This document shows, piece after piece, positions 15,158-22,731 of a stretch of 25,566 nucleotides of DNA. Made by a program: the position numbers and the translations under genes. The stretch covers positions 1-25,566 of the IMG/VR virus record IMGVR_UViG_3300033571_021968, one strand, 5' to 3'. The stretch comes from a virus. Every line of letters starts with the position of its first letter. Within the stretch, counting starts at the first letter, position 1. The notes beneath the pieces are model-generated. The model saw only the letters and a list, made by a program, of their open reading frames with translations. It was not told where the DNA came from and searched no databases.

Positions 15158-15477
15158 GCATTTCCCTGAACACCATCGATCCGGCGCGGTTCAGCGCCAA
15201 GGAGCCGGGAGAAATCATCACCCTGGCTTTCGACTTCGTGGAGGTGGTGGGCTCACAAGCCTTGAGCGCGCCTCAAGTGACGATCAGCGTCGTGAGCGGC
15301 ACCGATGGCAGCCCGAGCTCGATGCTCAGCGGATCGGCAGTGGCGCTCGGCAGCAAAGTGACCCAGCGCGTGATCGGCGGCTTGGCTGGCGTGACCTACA
15401 AGCTGCGAGCCCAGGTCGACGCAGCAGACGGCAGCCGGTACGTGCTGGCGGGGCTGTTGCCCGTGCGGGTGGCCTGA
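15154..15477 (+). CDS. Plus-strand small phage structural-type protein
   Basis: The 107-residue protein has an N-terminal PGEIITLAFDF segment followed by an Ig-like beta pattern: PQVTISVVSGTDGSPSSMLS, VTQRVIGGLAGVTYKLRAQV and DGSRYVLAGLLPVRVA. Proteins with the same order (SGTD..PS.MLSG..., V.Q.V.GG.AGV.Y.L, DG..Y.L...LPV) are common beside phage tail and fibre genes, where they are sometimes named fibre-tail adaptors. Here the gene is on the plus strand among minus-strand head genes, which is unusual. It ends in a palindrome shared with the stop of the converging gene. Confidence 0.68.
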   Translation: MSISLNTIDPARFSAKEPGEIITLAFDFVEVVGSQALSAPQVTISVVSGTDGSPSSMLSGSAVALGSKVTQRVIGGLAGVTYKLRAQVDAADGSRYVLAGLLPVRVA

Positions 15478-15484
15478 TCAGGCC
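15471..15484. repeat. 14-bp palindrome holding two convergent stop codons
   Basis: GGCCTGATCAGGCC is a perfect palindrome. Its centre TGATCA supplies the TGA stop of the plus-strand gene (15475-15477) and, on the other strand, the TGA stop of the minus-strand gene (15478-15480). The two coding regions therefore abut with no base between them. A hairpin of five pairs with a four-base loop is possible, but no T-run follows. Confidence 0.85.
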
Positions 15485-15726
15485 GGCTGGCTTTGTGTAC
15501 GCCGCAAGGCCACAAGAAGCTCTTCGGGGTCGAACGAAGCGACGTCGCGCTCGCGGAACACCACCCCGAGAAGCGACGCCTGCTCACGCATCACGTCGAG
15601 CACGTTGTAGTACGCCATGACTTCTCCGGCGGCCCGCGCATCGCCAGCAACCGAACGCGCGGCAGCATCGCGGCCGGCCTCGATCGCCGCCCGCATCGCC
15701 TCTTCAAGAACCACTTGAGCCGTCAC
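15478..15726 (-). CDS. Small helical phage protein next to the minor head gene
   Basis: The preferred start is GTG 15726, with AGGAGA seven bases upstream, giving 82 residues; the longer open frame has no site. It overlaps the end of the minor head gene by 23 bases. The sequence is helical (AMRAAIEAGRDAAARSVAGD) and includes EVMAYYNVLDVMREQASLLG, a YY.VL.....QA motif seen in small proteins of unknown role that follow portal and minor head genes. It ends with a short acidic-basic tail. No function can be assigned; a connector or chaperone role is possible. Confidence 0.7.
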   Translation of the reverse strand: MTAQVVLEEAMRAAIEAGRDAAARSVAGDARAAGEVMAYYNVLDVMREQASLLGVVFRERDVASFDPEELLVALRRTQSQPA

Positions 15727-16798
15727 GCTGTTTCTCCTGGAGAACGACCTCGAAAATCTCGCGTTGCTCACGCAGCCGCGCCACGTCGGCGGGCCACTTC
15801 TTCGAGACCAGATATTGTACTGCGGTCGGGCTCAGCTCGGAGACGCCTTCTTTCGTGGAGGGATCGGTGATCCAACCGAGATGGACATCAATTGTCCGCG
15901 TGAAGCTTGCGATCCCTGCCCGAAGCTGGTTCTGTCCGTAAAAGCGCGCCTGCACGAGCAGCCCATGATGGCGCCCATCTGGCCGTGACGCCTCTTCGAG
16001 AACTGTTCTGTTCGGACGCGGCCCGCCTTGTTTTTCCATCCCATCTTCGATCAGCAATCGCGCCGGGCCATCATCGCACCACAACCCACGCGCCCGGGTC
16101 TTCTTCGCCCCGAACTTCGTCGCGCAGCTCGCCTGCCGCTCCCGGATGATCCGCACCAGGTCCTCGTTTCCCTCGGTAGGATCACCCTCCCAGCCCTTGT
16201 CGGGCTCGGCCAGCGGCGCCAACTTCGGGTAGCCTCGCGCGCGGGCCTGAGATTCGGTGAGGCTGATCCTGGTGCAGCGGCACCGATGCCCCGCCGGCGG
16301 CGTCCAGCGCTTCCAGATCGGGTCGTCGATCGGCGCGATGTGCCCATCCATCGCCCGGTGCGCCGGCCGCGTGCGGCTGTCGTTGATGGCGTCCCACATC
16401 AGGTAGGGCCGGCTGGCTGAGTTCTCCCGCTGCTGGATGGAGCGGCCGATGCCGTAGTGGGTCTGCACGGCGTTGCGGAAGATGAGCTCGCGGCGGGCCG
16501 GGCCCAGCTCGAAGACGTCGGCCGGCAAGGTCTTCTGCCACTCCCGGAAGATCTGGCCTGCGGCAGTAGCGGCGGCCAGGCTGTCGGCCACGTCCTGCAG
16601 CTGGTCGAGCGCGGCGAGGCCCGCGATGCTGAACGACCTGGCGCGAACGGCCTGCAACCGCGCGCCGTAGAACTCGTCGGGGAGGATGGCGCGGCGGGCC
16701 TCAGCCCAGGCGATCGCCTCGGCGAATGGCACGTCGAACGGCAGGCGCGGCGGGGTGGCGGGGCTGCCGGGGGCGTCGAAGCGCGCCAGCTGGCTCAC
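15704..16798 (-). CDS. Minor head protein, Mu gpF-like head morphogenesis
   Basis: The 364-residue product starts at GTG 16798, overlapping the portal stop by GTGA. Residues about 75-182 match the Mu F-like head morphogenesis domain: REWQKTLPADVFELGPARRE, LIFRNAVQTHYGIGRSIQQR, WDAINDSRTRPAHRAMDGHI and the terminal HRCRCTRISLTE with two cysteines. The C-terminal part, about 230-364, contains TRTIDVHLGWITDPSTKEGV and KKWPADVARLREQREIFEVV, a tail often found on such proteins. The protein sits with the portal and may be ejected or scaffold head assembly. No toxin-like nuclease motif is recognised in the C-terminus. Confidence 0.87.
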   Translation of the reverse strand: MSQLARFDAPGSPATPPRLPFDVPFAEAIAWAEARRAILPDEFYGARLQAVRARSFSIAGLAALDQLQDVADSLAAATAAGQIFREWQKTLPADVFELGPARRELIFRNAVQTHYGIGRSIQQRENSASRPYLMWDAINDSRTRPAHRAMDGHIAPIDDPIWKRWTPPAGHRCRCTRISLTESQARARGYPKLAPLAEPDKGWEGDPTEGNEDLVRIIRERQASCATKFGAKKTRARGLWCDDGPARLLIEDGMEKQGGPRPNRTVLEEASRPDGRHHGLLVQARFYGQNQLRAGIASFTRTIDVHLGWITDPSTKEGVSELSPTAVQYLVSKKWPADVARLREQREIFEVVLQEKQRDGSSGS

Positions 16799-18300
16799 GT
16801 CCGCCGCTCCTGCGCCGCCACATACCCCAGCACCGCCGCCGCAAAGCTCGCCCGCTCCAGCGCCTGCTGGAACCTCGGGTCGGCCTGCGGAATCAGCGCG
16901 GCCAGGCGCTCGCGCAGATCGGCCTCGTCGCGCGCGGCCAGCACCGCGGCCCGCACCAGCTCGGGCGAGACCGGGTCGACGGTCTTCAGCTCCTCGAGCC
17001 CATCCTCGATGCCCTGCTGCACCGGAGTGAACTGCGCTGGATCAGCAGCAAACAAGGCAGTGGGCGAAGCGGGATCAGCCGCCGGATCTCCAGACGCTGC
17101 CGGCGCGACGGGCGCTGGCTTCGGGTCAACGAGGGTGAAGTCCCCCGGCTCGAGGTCGTAGCGCTCGGCGATGTACTGCTCGGTCAGACGCACGCCCACC
17201 TTGTCGACCAGAATGGCGTCGCGGTCTGCGCGTTCCTTCTCCAAGCCAGTGTCGTCGGCCATCACAAAAGTGGGCGCAGGCCCGCTGCGGCCGTTGAAAG
17301 CCCACAGCGCGTCGACCAGGCGCTGCACGGTGGCAGTGACCAGGCGGAGGTCGGCATTTCGCCGGTCCTTGCGTACGCCGTCAGCGACCTTGGCCGCCGA
17401 GTAGCTGCCGCCCGAGCTGGCGTCGGTGGTGAGCGTCTGCCCGAGGATCAGCTTCTGAATGCGGCGGCAAATGACGCCGTCGAAGTTCTCGAAGTGGCCG
17501 GTGCCAGTGGGCACCTGCACGGCCGCCACATCGTCGCCGATGCCCACTGCCAGGGCGCTGCCGGACAGGGCCTCGGCCATGTTCTGCGCCATCGCCTTCG
17601 GGTCGCCGGCGGTCTTGCCAAGCAGCATCGGCGTGCCGTAGCGCTCCAGCCAACGCATCCAGTGCATCCAGCCGGCCTGGCGGAAGTACCAGGGCCAATA
17701 CACGCGGCTGAGCAGCGCTTCTCCGTAGGGATTGCGGGCGGTTCCTGAGCGCACGGTCAGCAGGAACTTGCGCGGATCCACTGGAATGCCTTCGAAGGAA
17801 GCCTGGGGATCGCGCCACTTGAGGTTCACGCCGTCAGCGGCAGGGATGAACCACTCCAGCGGTTTCTCGGCTAGGCCGGCGATGCCGGCCCGGCCCTCTG
17901 GTCGGTTGACGTAGACCACCTCGATCACCGAGTAGCCGTAGGGCACGGCGGCAAAGGTACCGCGCAGCAGCGCCTCCATGTGAGGGCGCAGCTCGGCCTG
18001 CAGCTCGGCTCGCCAACGGGCCGTGCCGCCTTCGAGCCGCCAGGGCGTGCCGGTGACGGCCTCGCGCCGGGTGTCCAGTGCGGCGGTCACCTCGTCGTCC
18101 ATCTCCACGGCGCGCAACTGGTGACGCTGGATACCCGCTCGGAGCAAAGCCTCGTCAGGATCTGGCATGGAAGCCATGAGCGAGAACATGCGCTCCATGG
18201 TGGCCTGCTCGCGCGTGAGGCCGCCTGGGGCGGAGAACGAAACCAGGTTGACGGTGCGCGACGTGAGTCGCTGCCATGCTGCTGTGATGGGGTTGGCCAT
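16795..18300 (-). CDS. Portal protein, DUF935 (Mu gp29-like)
   Basis: The 501-residue protein begins at ATG 18300 with CGAGG eight bases upstream. It shows the DUF935 signature order: DPDEALLRAGIQRHQLRAVE, MDDEVTAALDTRREAVTGTP, VPYGYSVIEVVY, WRDPQASFEGIPVDPRKFLL, RNPYGEALLSRVYWPWYFRQ, WMRWLERYGTPMLLGK and FDGVICRRIQKLILGQTL. The portal forms the dodecameric gate through which DNA enters and leaves the head. The C-terminal 150 residues are Pro/Ala-rich then helical. It overlaps the minor head gene and follows the Mor-like gene by 19 bases. Confidence 0.94.
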   Translation of the reverse strand: MANPITAAWQRLTSRTVNLVSFSAPGGLTREQATMERMFSLMASMPDPDEALLRAGIQRHQLRAVEMDDEVTAALDTRREAVTGTPWRLEGGTARWRAELQAELRPHMEALLRGTFAAVPYGYSVIEVVYVNRPEGRAGIAGLAEKPLEWFIPAADGVNLKWRDPQASFEGIPVDPRKFLLTVRSGTARNPYGEALLSRVYWPWYFRQAGWMHWMRWLERYGTPMLLGKTAGDPKAMAQNMAEALSGSALAVGIGDDVAAVQVPTGTGHFENFDGVICRRIQKLILGQTLTTDASSGGSYSAAKVADGVRKDRRNADLRLVTATVQRLVDALWAFNGRSGPAPTFVMADDTGLEKERADRDAILVDKVGVRLTEQYIAERYDLEPGDFTLVDPKPAPVAPAASGDPAADPASPTALFAADPAQFTPVQQGIEDGLEELKTVDPVSPELVRAAVLAARDEADLRERLAALIPQADPRFQQALERASFAAAVLGYVAAQERRT

Positions 18301-18319
18301 GTGATGCCTCGTTTCAGAA

Positions 18320-18697
18320 TTACAGGGGGCTCTGTTGCTTCGATCTGGTCATGGCCAGGATGGAGTAGATGTGGCGCTCGGTCAGGCCGAAGCGCTGGGC
18401 CAGCTCGGAGCGCGTCTCGCCCGAGGCGGCGCGCAGCGCCACCTCTTCATTGCGCCGAGCGACAAGCCAGGCTGCGCAACGCGGCAGCGCCAGCGGGCCG
18501 GCACCGAGGTACTGGGCCAGGCGCTGGGCAGTGAGCTGGCCGATGGCCTGCGCCACCAGGTCGCGGCCGTCCGGGATCTCGTGCAGGATCACGCTGCGGC
18601 CGCCGTGTCGGGCGATCAGCGTGATGGCGGCGTCGTACCCAATCGCATCCACGATCTGCTGCGCACTGGTAACGAGCTGCTCGGAGTTCATGGTCAT
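18320..18697 (-). CDS. Mor-like transcription activator
   Basis: The 125-residue protein overlaps the large terminase stop by ATGA (ATG 18697; ATG 18691 is an alternative). The region LPRCAAWLVARRNEEVALRA followed by SGETRSELAQRFGLTERHIY (about residues 71-110) is the Mor/C family helix-turn-helix block, with the family's typical RN, G.T..ELA and LTERHIY elements. In Mu, Mor turns on middle transcription. Here the gene lies between large terminase and portal, so it might raise transcription of the head and tail genes that follow. DNA targets cannot be pointed out. Confidence 0.8.
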   Translation of the reverse strand: MTMNSEQLVTSAQQIVDAIGYDAAITLIARHGGRSVILHEIPDGRDLVAQAIGQLTAQRLAQYLGAGPLALPRCAAWLVARRNEEVALRAASGETRSELAQRFGLTERHIYSILAMTRSKQQSPL

Positions 18698-19947
18698 GTT
18701 GCGAATGCGGAAGTGAACATGGAGCGCTGGCCTGCGCTCGCCACGCGCCCGGGGCTGGCGTTCTGAGCGTGCCAGGCGATAGCCAGGCTCATCACGCCGT
18801 CGTCGTGGCCTCCCTTGGGCGCGCCGTAGCGCATCAAGCCGCTGGGCGTGCGCTCCTGGTCAAAAGCCATCAGCTCGTCAATCAGCCACTGAACCGGCGG
18901 AATGCGAATAGTCCCCTGCTCAAACGCCACGGCCAGCGCCTCGATGATCTGCGCCTTGCTCGCGTTCGTGGTCTGGAAAGCGGTGACCTGCACGCCGTCG
19001 CGGCGCAGCTGCTCAATCAGCGGGCCGCCGATGCTGTTGGCCTCGGCCACCACGGCGGCGTGCGGGAAACGCCGGCGCAGCGTGCGCAGCCGCGAGATCT
19101 GCACCGCGTACTCGATCTGCGTGAAGCGGTCGACGGCTACCACGCTGCGATCGCGCGCATCGAGCACTGTGAAGACGGTGAAGTCCTCGTGACGTCCCCA
19201 GTCGATGCCGATGACGAAGGCGCGGCCGTCGCCGGGGTCCATCGCGCTGAGCAGGCCATCCTGCAGGCGCGTATCCACCGCGGCAGTGACGTTGCGGAAC
19301 ACGCCGCCGCCGTCTTCCAGGAATTGAGCGAGGTACTCCTGCGCAAAGATGCGCTCCGGCAGCTTGCTGCGCTGGCGCTCGATCTCCGCGGGCGGCAGGT
19401 GCGGGTTCTCGGAACTCGGAGCGTGGTGGTGGGCCCAGTCCGCGTCGCGCTGACACTCCTGCGAGAGCTTGAAAAAGTGATTGCGGCCCTTGGGCGTGCT
19501 GAAGAACCACGCGCCGCCGACGTAGTCGGTCAGCGTGGGCGACAGCGCGGCGTCCCAGGCGGCCTTCAAGTGGCGCGCCATGGCGGCCTCGTCGACGATC
19601 AGCAGACCGTACTTGCGGCCTCGGCCGGCGTCCTCGTCCTCCAGCGTCCAGAAGTCCATGGCTGCGCCCGTGGAGAGTTCCATGCGGTGCAGGTTCGCGT
19701 CGGTGCGGGTGATGAATGGCCGGTAGAGCTTCTTGGACATGCGCCAGGCCTCGTCCATCAGCTTGTAGCTTGGGGCCACCCAGGCGACGTCGTAGCCAGT
19801 GCGCAGCGCGGTCTTGCGGCCAGACCAAGCCAACATCAAGCCAAGCGTCGTCTTGCCCCATCGGCGGCCGCATGCCACGGTGTTGAAGCGCCGGCTGTGC
19901 TGCAGCACGCGCACCTGGCCGGGATGGAGAAGCTCTGCCTTTTTCAC
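18694..19947 (-). CDS. Terminase large subunit
   Basis: The start is GTG 19947 (MKKAELLHPGQ), overlapping the preceding stop by GTGA; the longer frame upstream is shadow. The product has 417 residues. The ATPase domain has Walker A CGRRWGKTT (residues 26-34), Walker B LLIVDEAA with D119/E120, and a coupling motif STPKG at about 150-154. The nuclease domain has D249 (VIGIDWG), E302 (VVAEANSIGG) and the HDD at 381-383. All key residues are present, so the enzyme looks intact. It translocates DNA into the prohead and cuts concatemers. It is translationally coupled to the HTH gene upstream and the Mor-like gene downstream. Confidence 0.94.
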   Translation of the reverse strand: MKKAELLHPGQVRVLQHSRRFNTVACGRRWGKTTLGLMLAWSGRKTALRTGYDVAWVAPSYKLMDEAWRMSKKLYRPFITRTDANLHRMELSTGAAMDFWTLEDEDAGRGRKYGLLIVDEAAMARHLKAAWDAALSPTLTDYVGGAWFFSTPKGRNHFFKLSQECQRDADWAHHHAPSSENPHLPPAEIERQRSKLPERIFAQEYLAQFLEDGGGVFRNVTAAVDTRLQDGLLSAMDPGDGRAFVIGIDWGRHEDFTVFTVLDARDRSVVAVDRFTQIEYAVQISRLRTLRRRFPHAAVVAEANSIGGPLIEQLRRDGVQVTAFQTTNASKAQIIEALAVAFEQGTIRIPPVQWLIDELMAFDQERTPSGLMRYGAPKGGHDDGVMSLAIAWHAQNASPGRVASAGQRSMFTSAFAT

Positions 19948-20465
19948 AACGGATGCTCCACGGTGACCTTCTGGCCGATGAGCACCGTCCACTCCGGCTC
20001 TGCGGGGGCCTGCTGGGTAGCCGACTCGTTCAGGCCGTAGGCGTCGCGCTCTACCTTGTGGCGAATCGCCAGCACCTCGATGCTCAGCTTGGCACGCTTG
20101 CATGCTTCCAGGTCTTCTGCCTGCCTGTCGTCGCTGTGCAATGCGCGGTGCCTGGCCATGTCGGCCTTGTGGCGATCGATGATGTCGGCACGCAAATCCA
20201 CGGCCGCGTCGCGCGCATTGATGGTTGCGGACGAAAGTTCCGGCGCAACTTTTGCCGTAACTTCCCGAGCATCAGAACGTGCGTGCGCGAGCTGGGCCAG
20301 AGTGCGCAGATCTGTGATGCGCTCCCATCCATCAGATTTGGCGCGTTTGCTGACGGCGACGCGGCTGACGCCCATGAGCAGGCCGACGGCCTCGAATGTC
20401 ACGGTCGGGTCTGACTCCCACTTGATACGTGCGGCGGCCCACTGGTCGACGGTCAAGCGCGGCAC
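19944..20465 (-). CDS. Probable terminase small subunit (HTH protein)
   Basis: The 173-residue protein starts at GTG 20465 with a perfect GGAGGT site six bases upstream, inside the end of the RusA gene (13-base overlap). Residues about 20-50 form a helix-turn-helix (FEAVGLLMGVSRVAVSKRAK then DGWER), the DNA-recognition part expected in a small terminase. The middle (residues 70-140) is helical and charged, suited to oligomerisation, and the end EPEWTVLIGQKVTVEHPL could contact the large subunit. It directly precedes and is coupled to the large terminase gene, the main reason for the call. A regulator with the same HTH cannot be excluded. Confidence 0.75.
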   Translation of the reverse strand: MPRLTVDQWAAARIKWESDPTVTFEAVGLLMGVSRVAVSKRAKSDGWERITDLRTLAQLAHARSDAREVTAKVAPELSSATINARDAAVDLRADIIDRHKADMARHRALHSDDRQAEDLEACKRAKLSIEVLAIRHKVERDAYGLNESATQQAPAEPEWTVLIGQKVTVEHPL

Positions 20466-20806
20466 GGCCGTACCTCCACCCGCACGAACCCGCCGACCTC
20501 GTCCAGCAGCTCGGCGGCCAAGGTGAAGTGCTGGTCGTCCACCTGCAGCACGTCAGCCAGGCCGTCGAGGCCAGCCTTCATGCTGGCGATCAAGTTGTCC
20601 AGGTCGCGGCGACGGCGGTCGGGCGGTACGAAACAAAGCACCAGGGAGAGCTTGCCAGGCTGGATAGCCATGGCACCCTGGGATGCTGCCGTCCAGGCGC
20701 AGACGGCCCTGTAGGCCTTCTTCGCGGCGGCGTGCTTGCGCCAGTGCTTGCGCACGTTCGGATTCAGCGTGCTGGGCGGCCAGGGCAAGATGAAATTCAC
20801 GCGCAC
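20453..20806 (-). CDS. rusA: RusA-type Holliday junction resolvase
   Basis: The 117-residue product (GTG 20806; GTG 20800 overlaps the helicase stop by GTGA and is an alternative) starts with the RusA opening FILPWPPSTLNPN. It carries the acidic active-site cluster at DLDN (D68, D70) and VDD (D90, D91) with the intervening KAGLDGLADVL segment of the family. Length matches E. coli RusA (120). The enzyme cuts four-way junctions formed in phage recombination and replication, giving linear or concatemeric DNA fit for the terminase encoded next. The gene links replication and packaging blocks. Confidence 0.9.
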   Translation of the reverse strand: MRVNFILPWPPSTLNPNVRKHWRKHAAAKKAYRAVCAWTAASQGAMAIQPGKLSLVLCFVPPDRRRRDLDNLIASMKAGLDGLADVLQVDDQHFTLAAELLDEVGGFVRVEVRPCRA

Positions 20807-22188
20807 ACCACCGCAAACCGCCGCGTGCGGGTCAATGCCACGTAGGCCAGGCGGTTGCGCAGCTGGACCTCACGGCTCTTCTGGAAGCTGTCCCAAGCCA
20901 GCACCACCGCGTCGAAGGTGCTCCCCTGGCTCTTGTGCACCGTCATGGCGTAGGCGTAGCGCACCGGTGCGAAGCGAGCCTTCAGAGCCCATCCGGCACG
21001 CGATGCCTCACTTGCTTGCCGGCGCAGAGCCTCGCGCTCGCTGCCGTGCACCATCTGCTCGCGCATCTTCAGCCGGCGGTATTCGGAAAAGCACTCGCTG
21101 ATGTCGGCCTGGCACTGGCGCTGGTCGATAGCCACCCAGCACACCAGGCGGCCGCCGCCCTCGGCCTCGAGCTCGAGCTTGTAGGCCGCTCGGGCCGGCT
21201 CGTCGGGGTGTGGCTGCTCGATGCAACTCACCACCGTCAGCAGCGCTGAGTTGCGCACCGCCACGTTCGTGCGCTTGAGCAGGCCTTCGGTGCCCGGCAA
21301 CGCGGCCGTGAAGCCGTCCTGCGCCATCAGCAGCGTGCCTTTGGGGTAGTCGCCCTGCCCTGGGTACACCATCGCGTGCACGTTGGCATTCACGGCCTGT
21401 ACCGTGGCGTTGTCGAACGCCAGGGCGCGCGTGTCCTGGCCGTGGGCGATGGCGTCGGCCACCAGGTGCGAGATCTCCACCACCCCGCCGGGCTGCATGG
21501 CCAGGAAATCCTGGTCGCCGTCGTGCAGCTGATCGCTCATCACCTGCAAGTCGAACGAAGTGCCGGCCTGGATGCACTGCCGGGCGGCGGTGGCCAGGCG
21601 GATGATGGGGTTCTCCTGCGCCTGGCGCACCACCTCGGTCAAGGCCCAGTGCAGCGGCACCTGCTCGCCGAAGGCAGGCGAAAAGGCCGGGCCCTGCTCA
21701 GTGCGGCGGGCTCCGGGTTCCTGATCGACAGGTGGCAGCTGGGCTGGGTCGCCCACGAAAAGCAGCCTGCAGCGCCCGCGCTTGGAAAGCGCCGTGGCGA
21801 ACATGCCAGCGCTCAACATGCTGGCCTCGTCGATGATGGCCAGGCTGAAGTCGCGCAGACTGCCCGGCTCGCCGGTGTCCTCGGTCTGCTGCTGTCCATC
21901 GGGCATGTCCTTGACCTTCAGCGCCAGCGCCGACTGCAGGGTGGCCGTTTCCACGCCTGCGGCGCCCAGTTTTTCGGCCAGCACCGCCAGTGCCTTGTGG
22001 GTGGGTGCCAGCACGATGATGCTCAACATGTCGGCGGCCAGGGCGCCCACCACGTGGGCAACCACCGTGGTCTTGCCCACGCCGGCATAGCCTGAAAGCG
22101 TGGCCATGGAGTGCCCGGTCTGGCCGGCGCAGAACGCCAGCATTTGGTCTGCCACGGCCTGCTGGGCGGGGGTGAGGTTGATGCCCAT
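20797..22188 (-). CDS. Superfamily 1B DNA helicase (RecD2/Dda-like)
   Basis: The start is ATG 22188 (MGINLTPAQQAVADQMLAF), two bases after the preceding stop; the longer frame is shadow. The protein has 463 residues. Visible motifs are Q-like LTPAQQ, Walker A GYAGVGKTT (33-41), Walker B IIDEAS (118-122), motif III GDPAQLPP (146-153), motif V AYAMTVHKSQGSTFDAVVL and motif VI LAYVALTRTR near the end. These identify a 5'-3' helicase of the RecD/Pif1/Dda group. With the primase-polymerase it would unwind DNA at phage forks or remodel recombination intermediates. It is probably translated with the small membrane protein upstream. Confidence 0.92.
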   Translation of the reverse strand: MGINLTPAQQAVADQMLAFCAGQTGHSMATLSGYAGVGKTTVVAHVVGALAADMLSIIVLAPTHKALAVLAEKLGAAGVETATLQSALALKVKDMPDGQQQTEDTGEPGSLRDFSLAIIDEASMLSAGMFATALSKRGRCRLLFVGDPAQLPPVDQEPGARRTEQGPAFSPAFGEQVPLHWALTEVVRQAQENPIIRLATAARQCIQAGTSFDLQVMSDQLHDGDQDFLAMQPGGVVEISHLVADAIAHGQDTRALAFDNATVQAVNANVHAMVYPGQGDYPKGTLLMAQDGFTAALPGTEGLLKRTNVAVRNSALLTVVSCIEQPHPDEPARAAYKLELEAEGGGRLVCWVAIDQRQCQADISECFSEYRRLKMREQMVHGSEREALRRQASEASRAGWALKARFAPVRYAYAMTVHKSQGSTFDAVVLAWDSFQKSREVQLRNRLAYVALTRTRRFAVVCA

Positions 22189-22190
22189 GC

Positions 22191-22712
22191 TCACACCCCC
22201 GCCAGCGGAGCCACCGCACCCAGCAGGCCAGCGGCCAGCAGAGCAGCACGCCAGCCAAAGGCGGCCAGGGCGTAGCGCCACTCCGTGGCTCTGCCTGGTG
22301 CATCACGCCGGGCCAGGGCCAGCTGCCAGTCCATGGGCAGGTGGTTCTCCGGGCACTCGGCCAGCGCCTCGTGGTAGCGGGCCAGCGCGTCGGCCTCCGG
22401 CAAGGCGGGCGCCTGGCGCATCAGCGCGCGCAGCTTCAGTGCGTTGGCATGCAGCCGCTCGCTCTTCACGCCATGGGCGGCGCTGGCCTCGATCAGCGAG
22501 AAGGCCAGCGCCAGCGCCGAAGCCAGCATGGCCGCCAGCGTCAGGCCCGGGCTGGGCTTGAGCATGGTGGCCGCACCCAGCATCGTGGCGGCCAAGCTCA
22601 GGGCTGCGCTGGCGTACAGGCTCAGCGCGCTCTGTCTGGCCAGCCGTTCGGCGGCGTTGAAGCGGGCTGACGAGGTTTCCCACAGGTTCTTGTCCAGGGT
22701 CTCGGGTGTCAC
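22191..22712 (-). CDS. SLATT-type membrane protein
   Basis: The 173-residue protein starts at GTG 22712 with AAGGA about six bases upstream. Residues 17-33 (RFNAAERLARQSALSLY) precede two hydrophobic helices (about 30-50 and 56-76), then VKSERLHANALKLRALM (83-99) and ARYHEALAECPENHLPMDWQ (111-130). The order R..A..R, two helices, (R/K).E..H..AL.L..L and Y..aL...ENH..(I/M)D is that of the SLATT family. A third hydrophobic stretch follows at about 146-172. SLATT proteins are proposed membrane effectors in bacterial conflict systems. No nucleotide-signalling partner is seen nearby. Its stop is two bases from the helicase start, so it belongs to the replication operon. Confidence 0.75.
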   Translation of the reverse strand: MTPETLDKNLWETSSARFNAAERLARQSALSLYASAALSLAATMLGAATMLKPSPGLTLAAMLASALALAFSLIEASAAHGVKSERLHANALKLRALMRQAPALPEADALARYHEALAECPENHLPMDWQLALARRDAPGRATEWRYALAAFGWRAALLAAGLLGAVAPLAGV

Positions 22713-22731
22713 GGTGGTCCTTCAGGTCATT

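Noticed and set aside
15704-16100. Possible toxin or nuclease domain in the minor head protein C-terminus
   Set aside because: Some F-like proteins carry such domains, but no convincing active-site pattern was seen. The W..D..R..EQ..I segment is common in ordinary members.
18769-20040. Plus-strand open frame of 423 codons opposite the large terminase
   Set aside because: Shadow of an intact terminase with all catalytic motifs; low-complexity composition.
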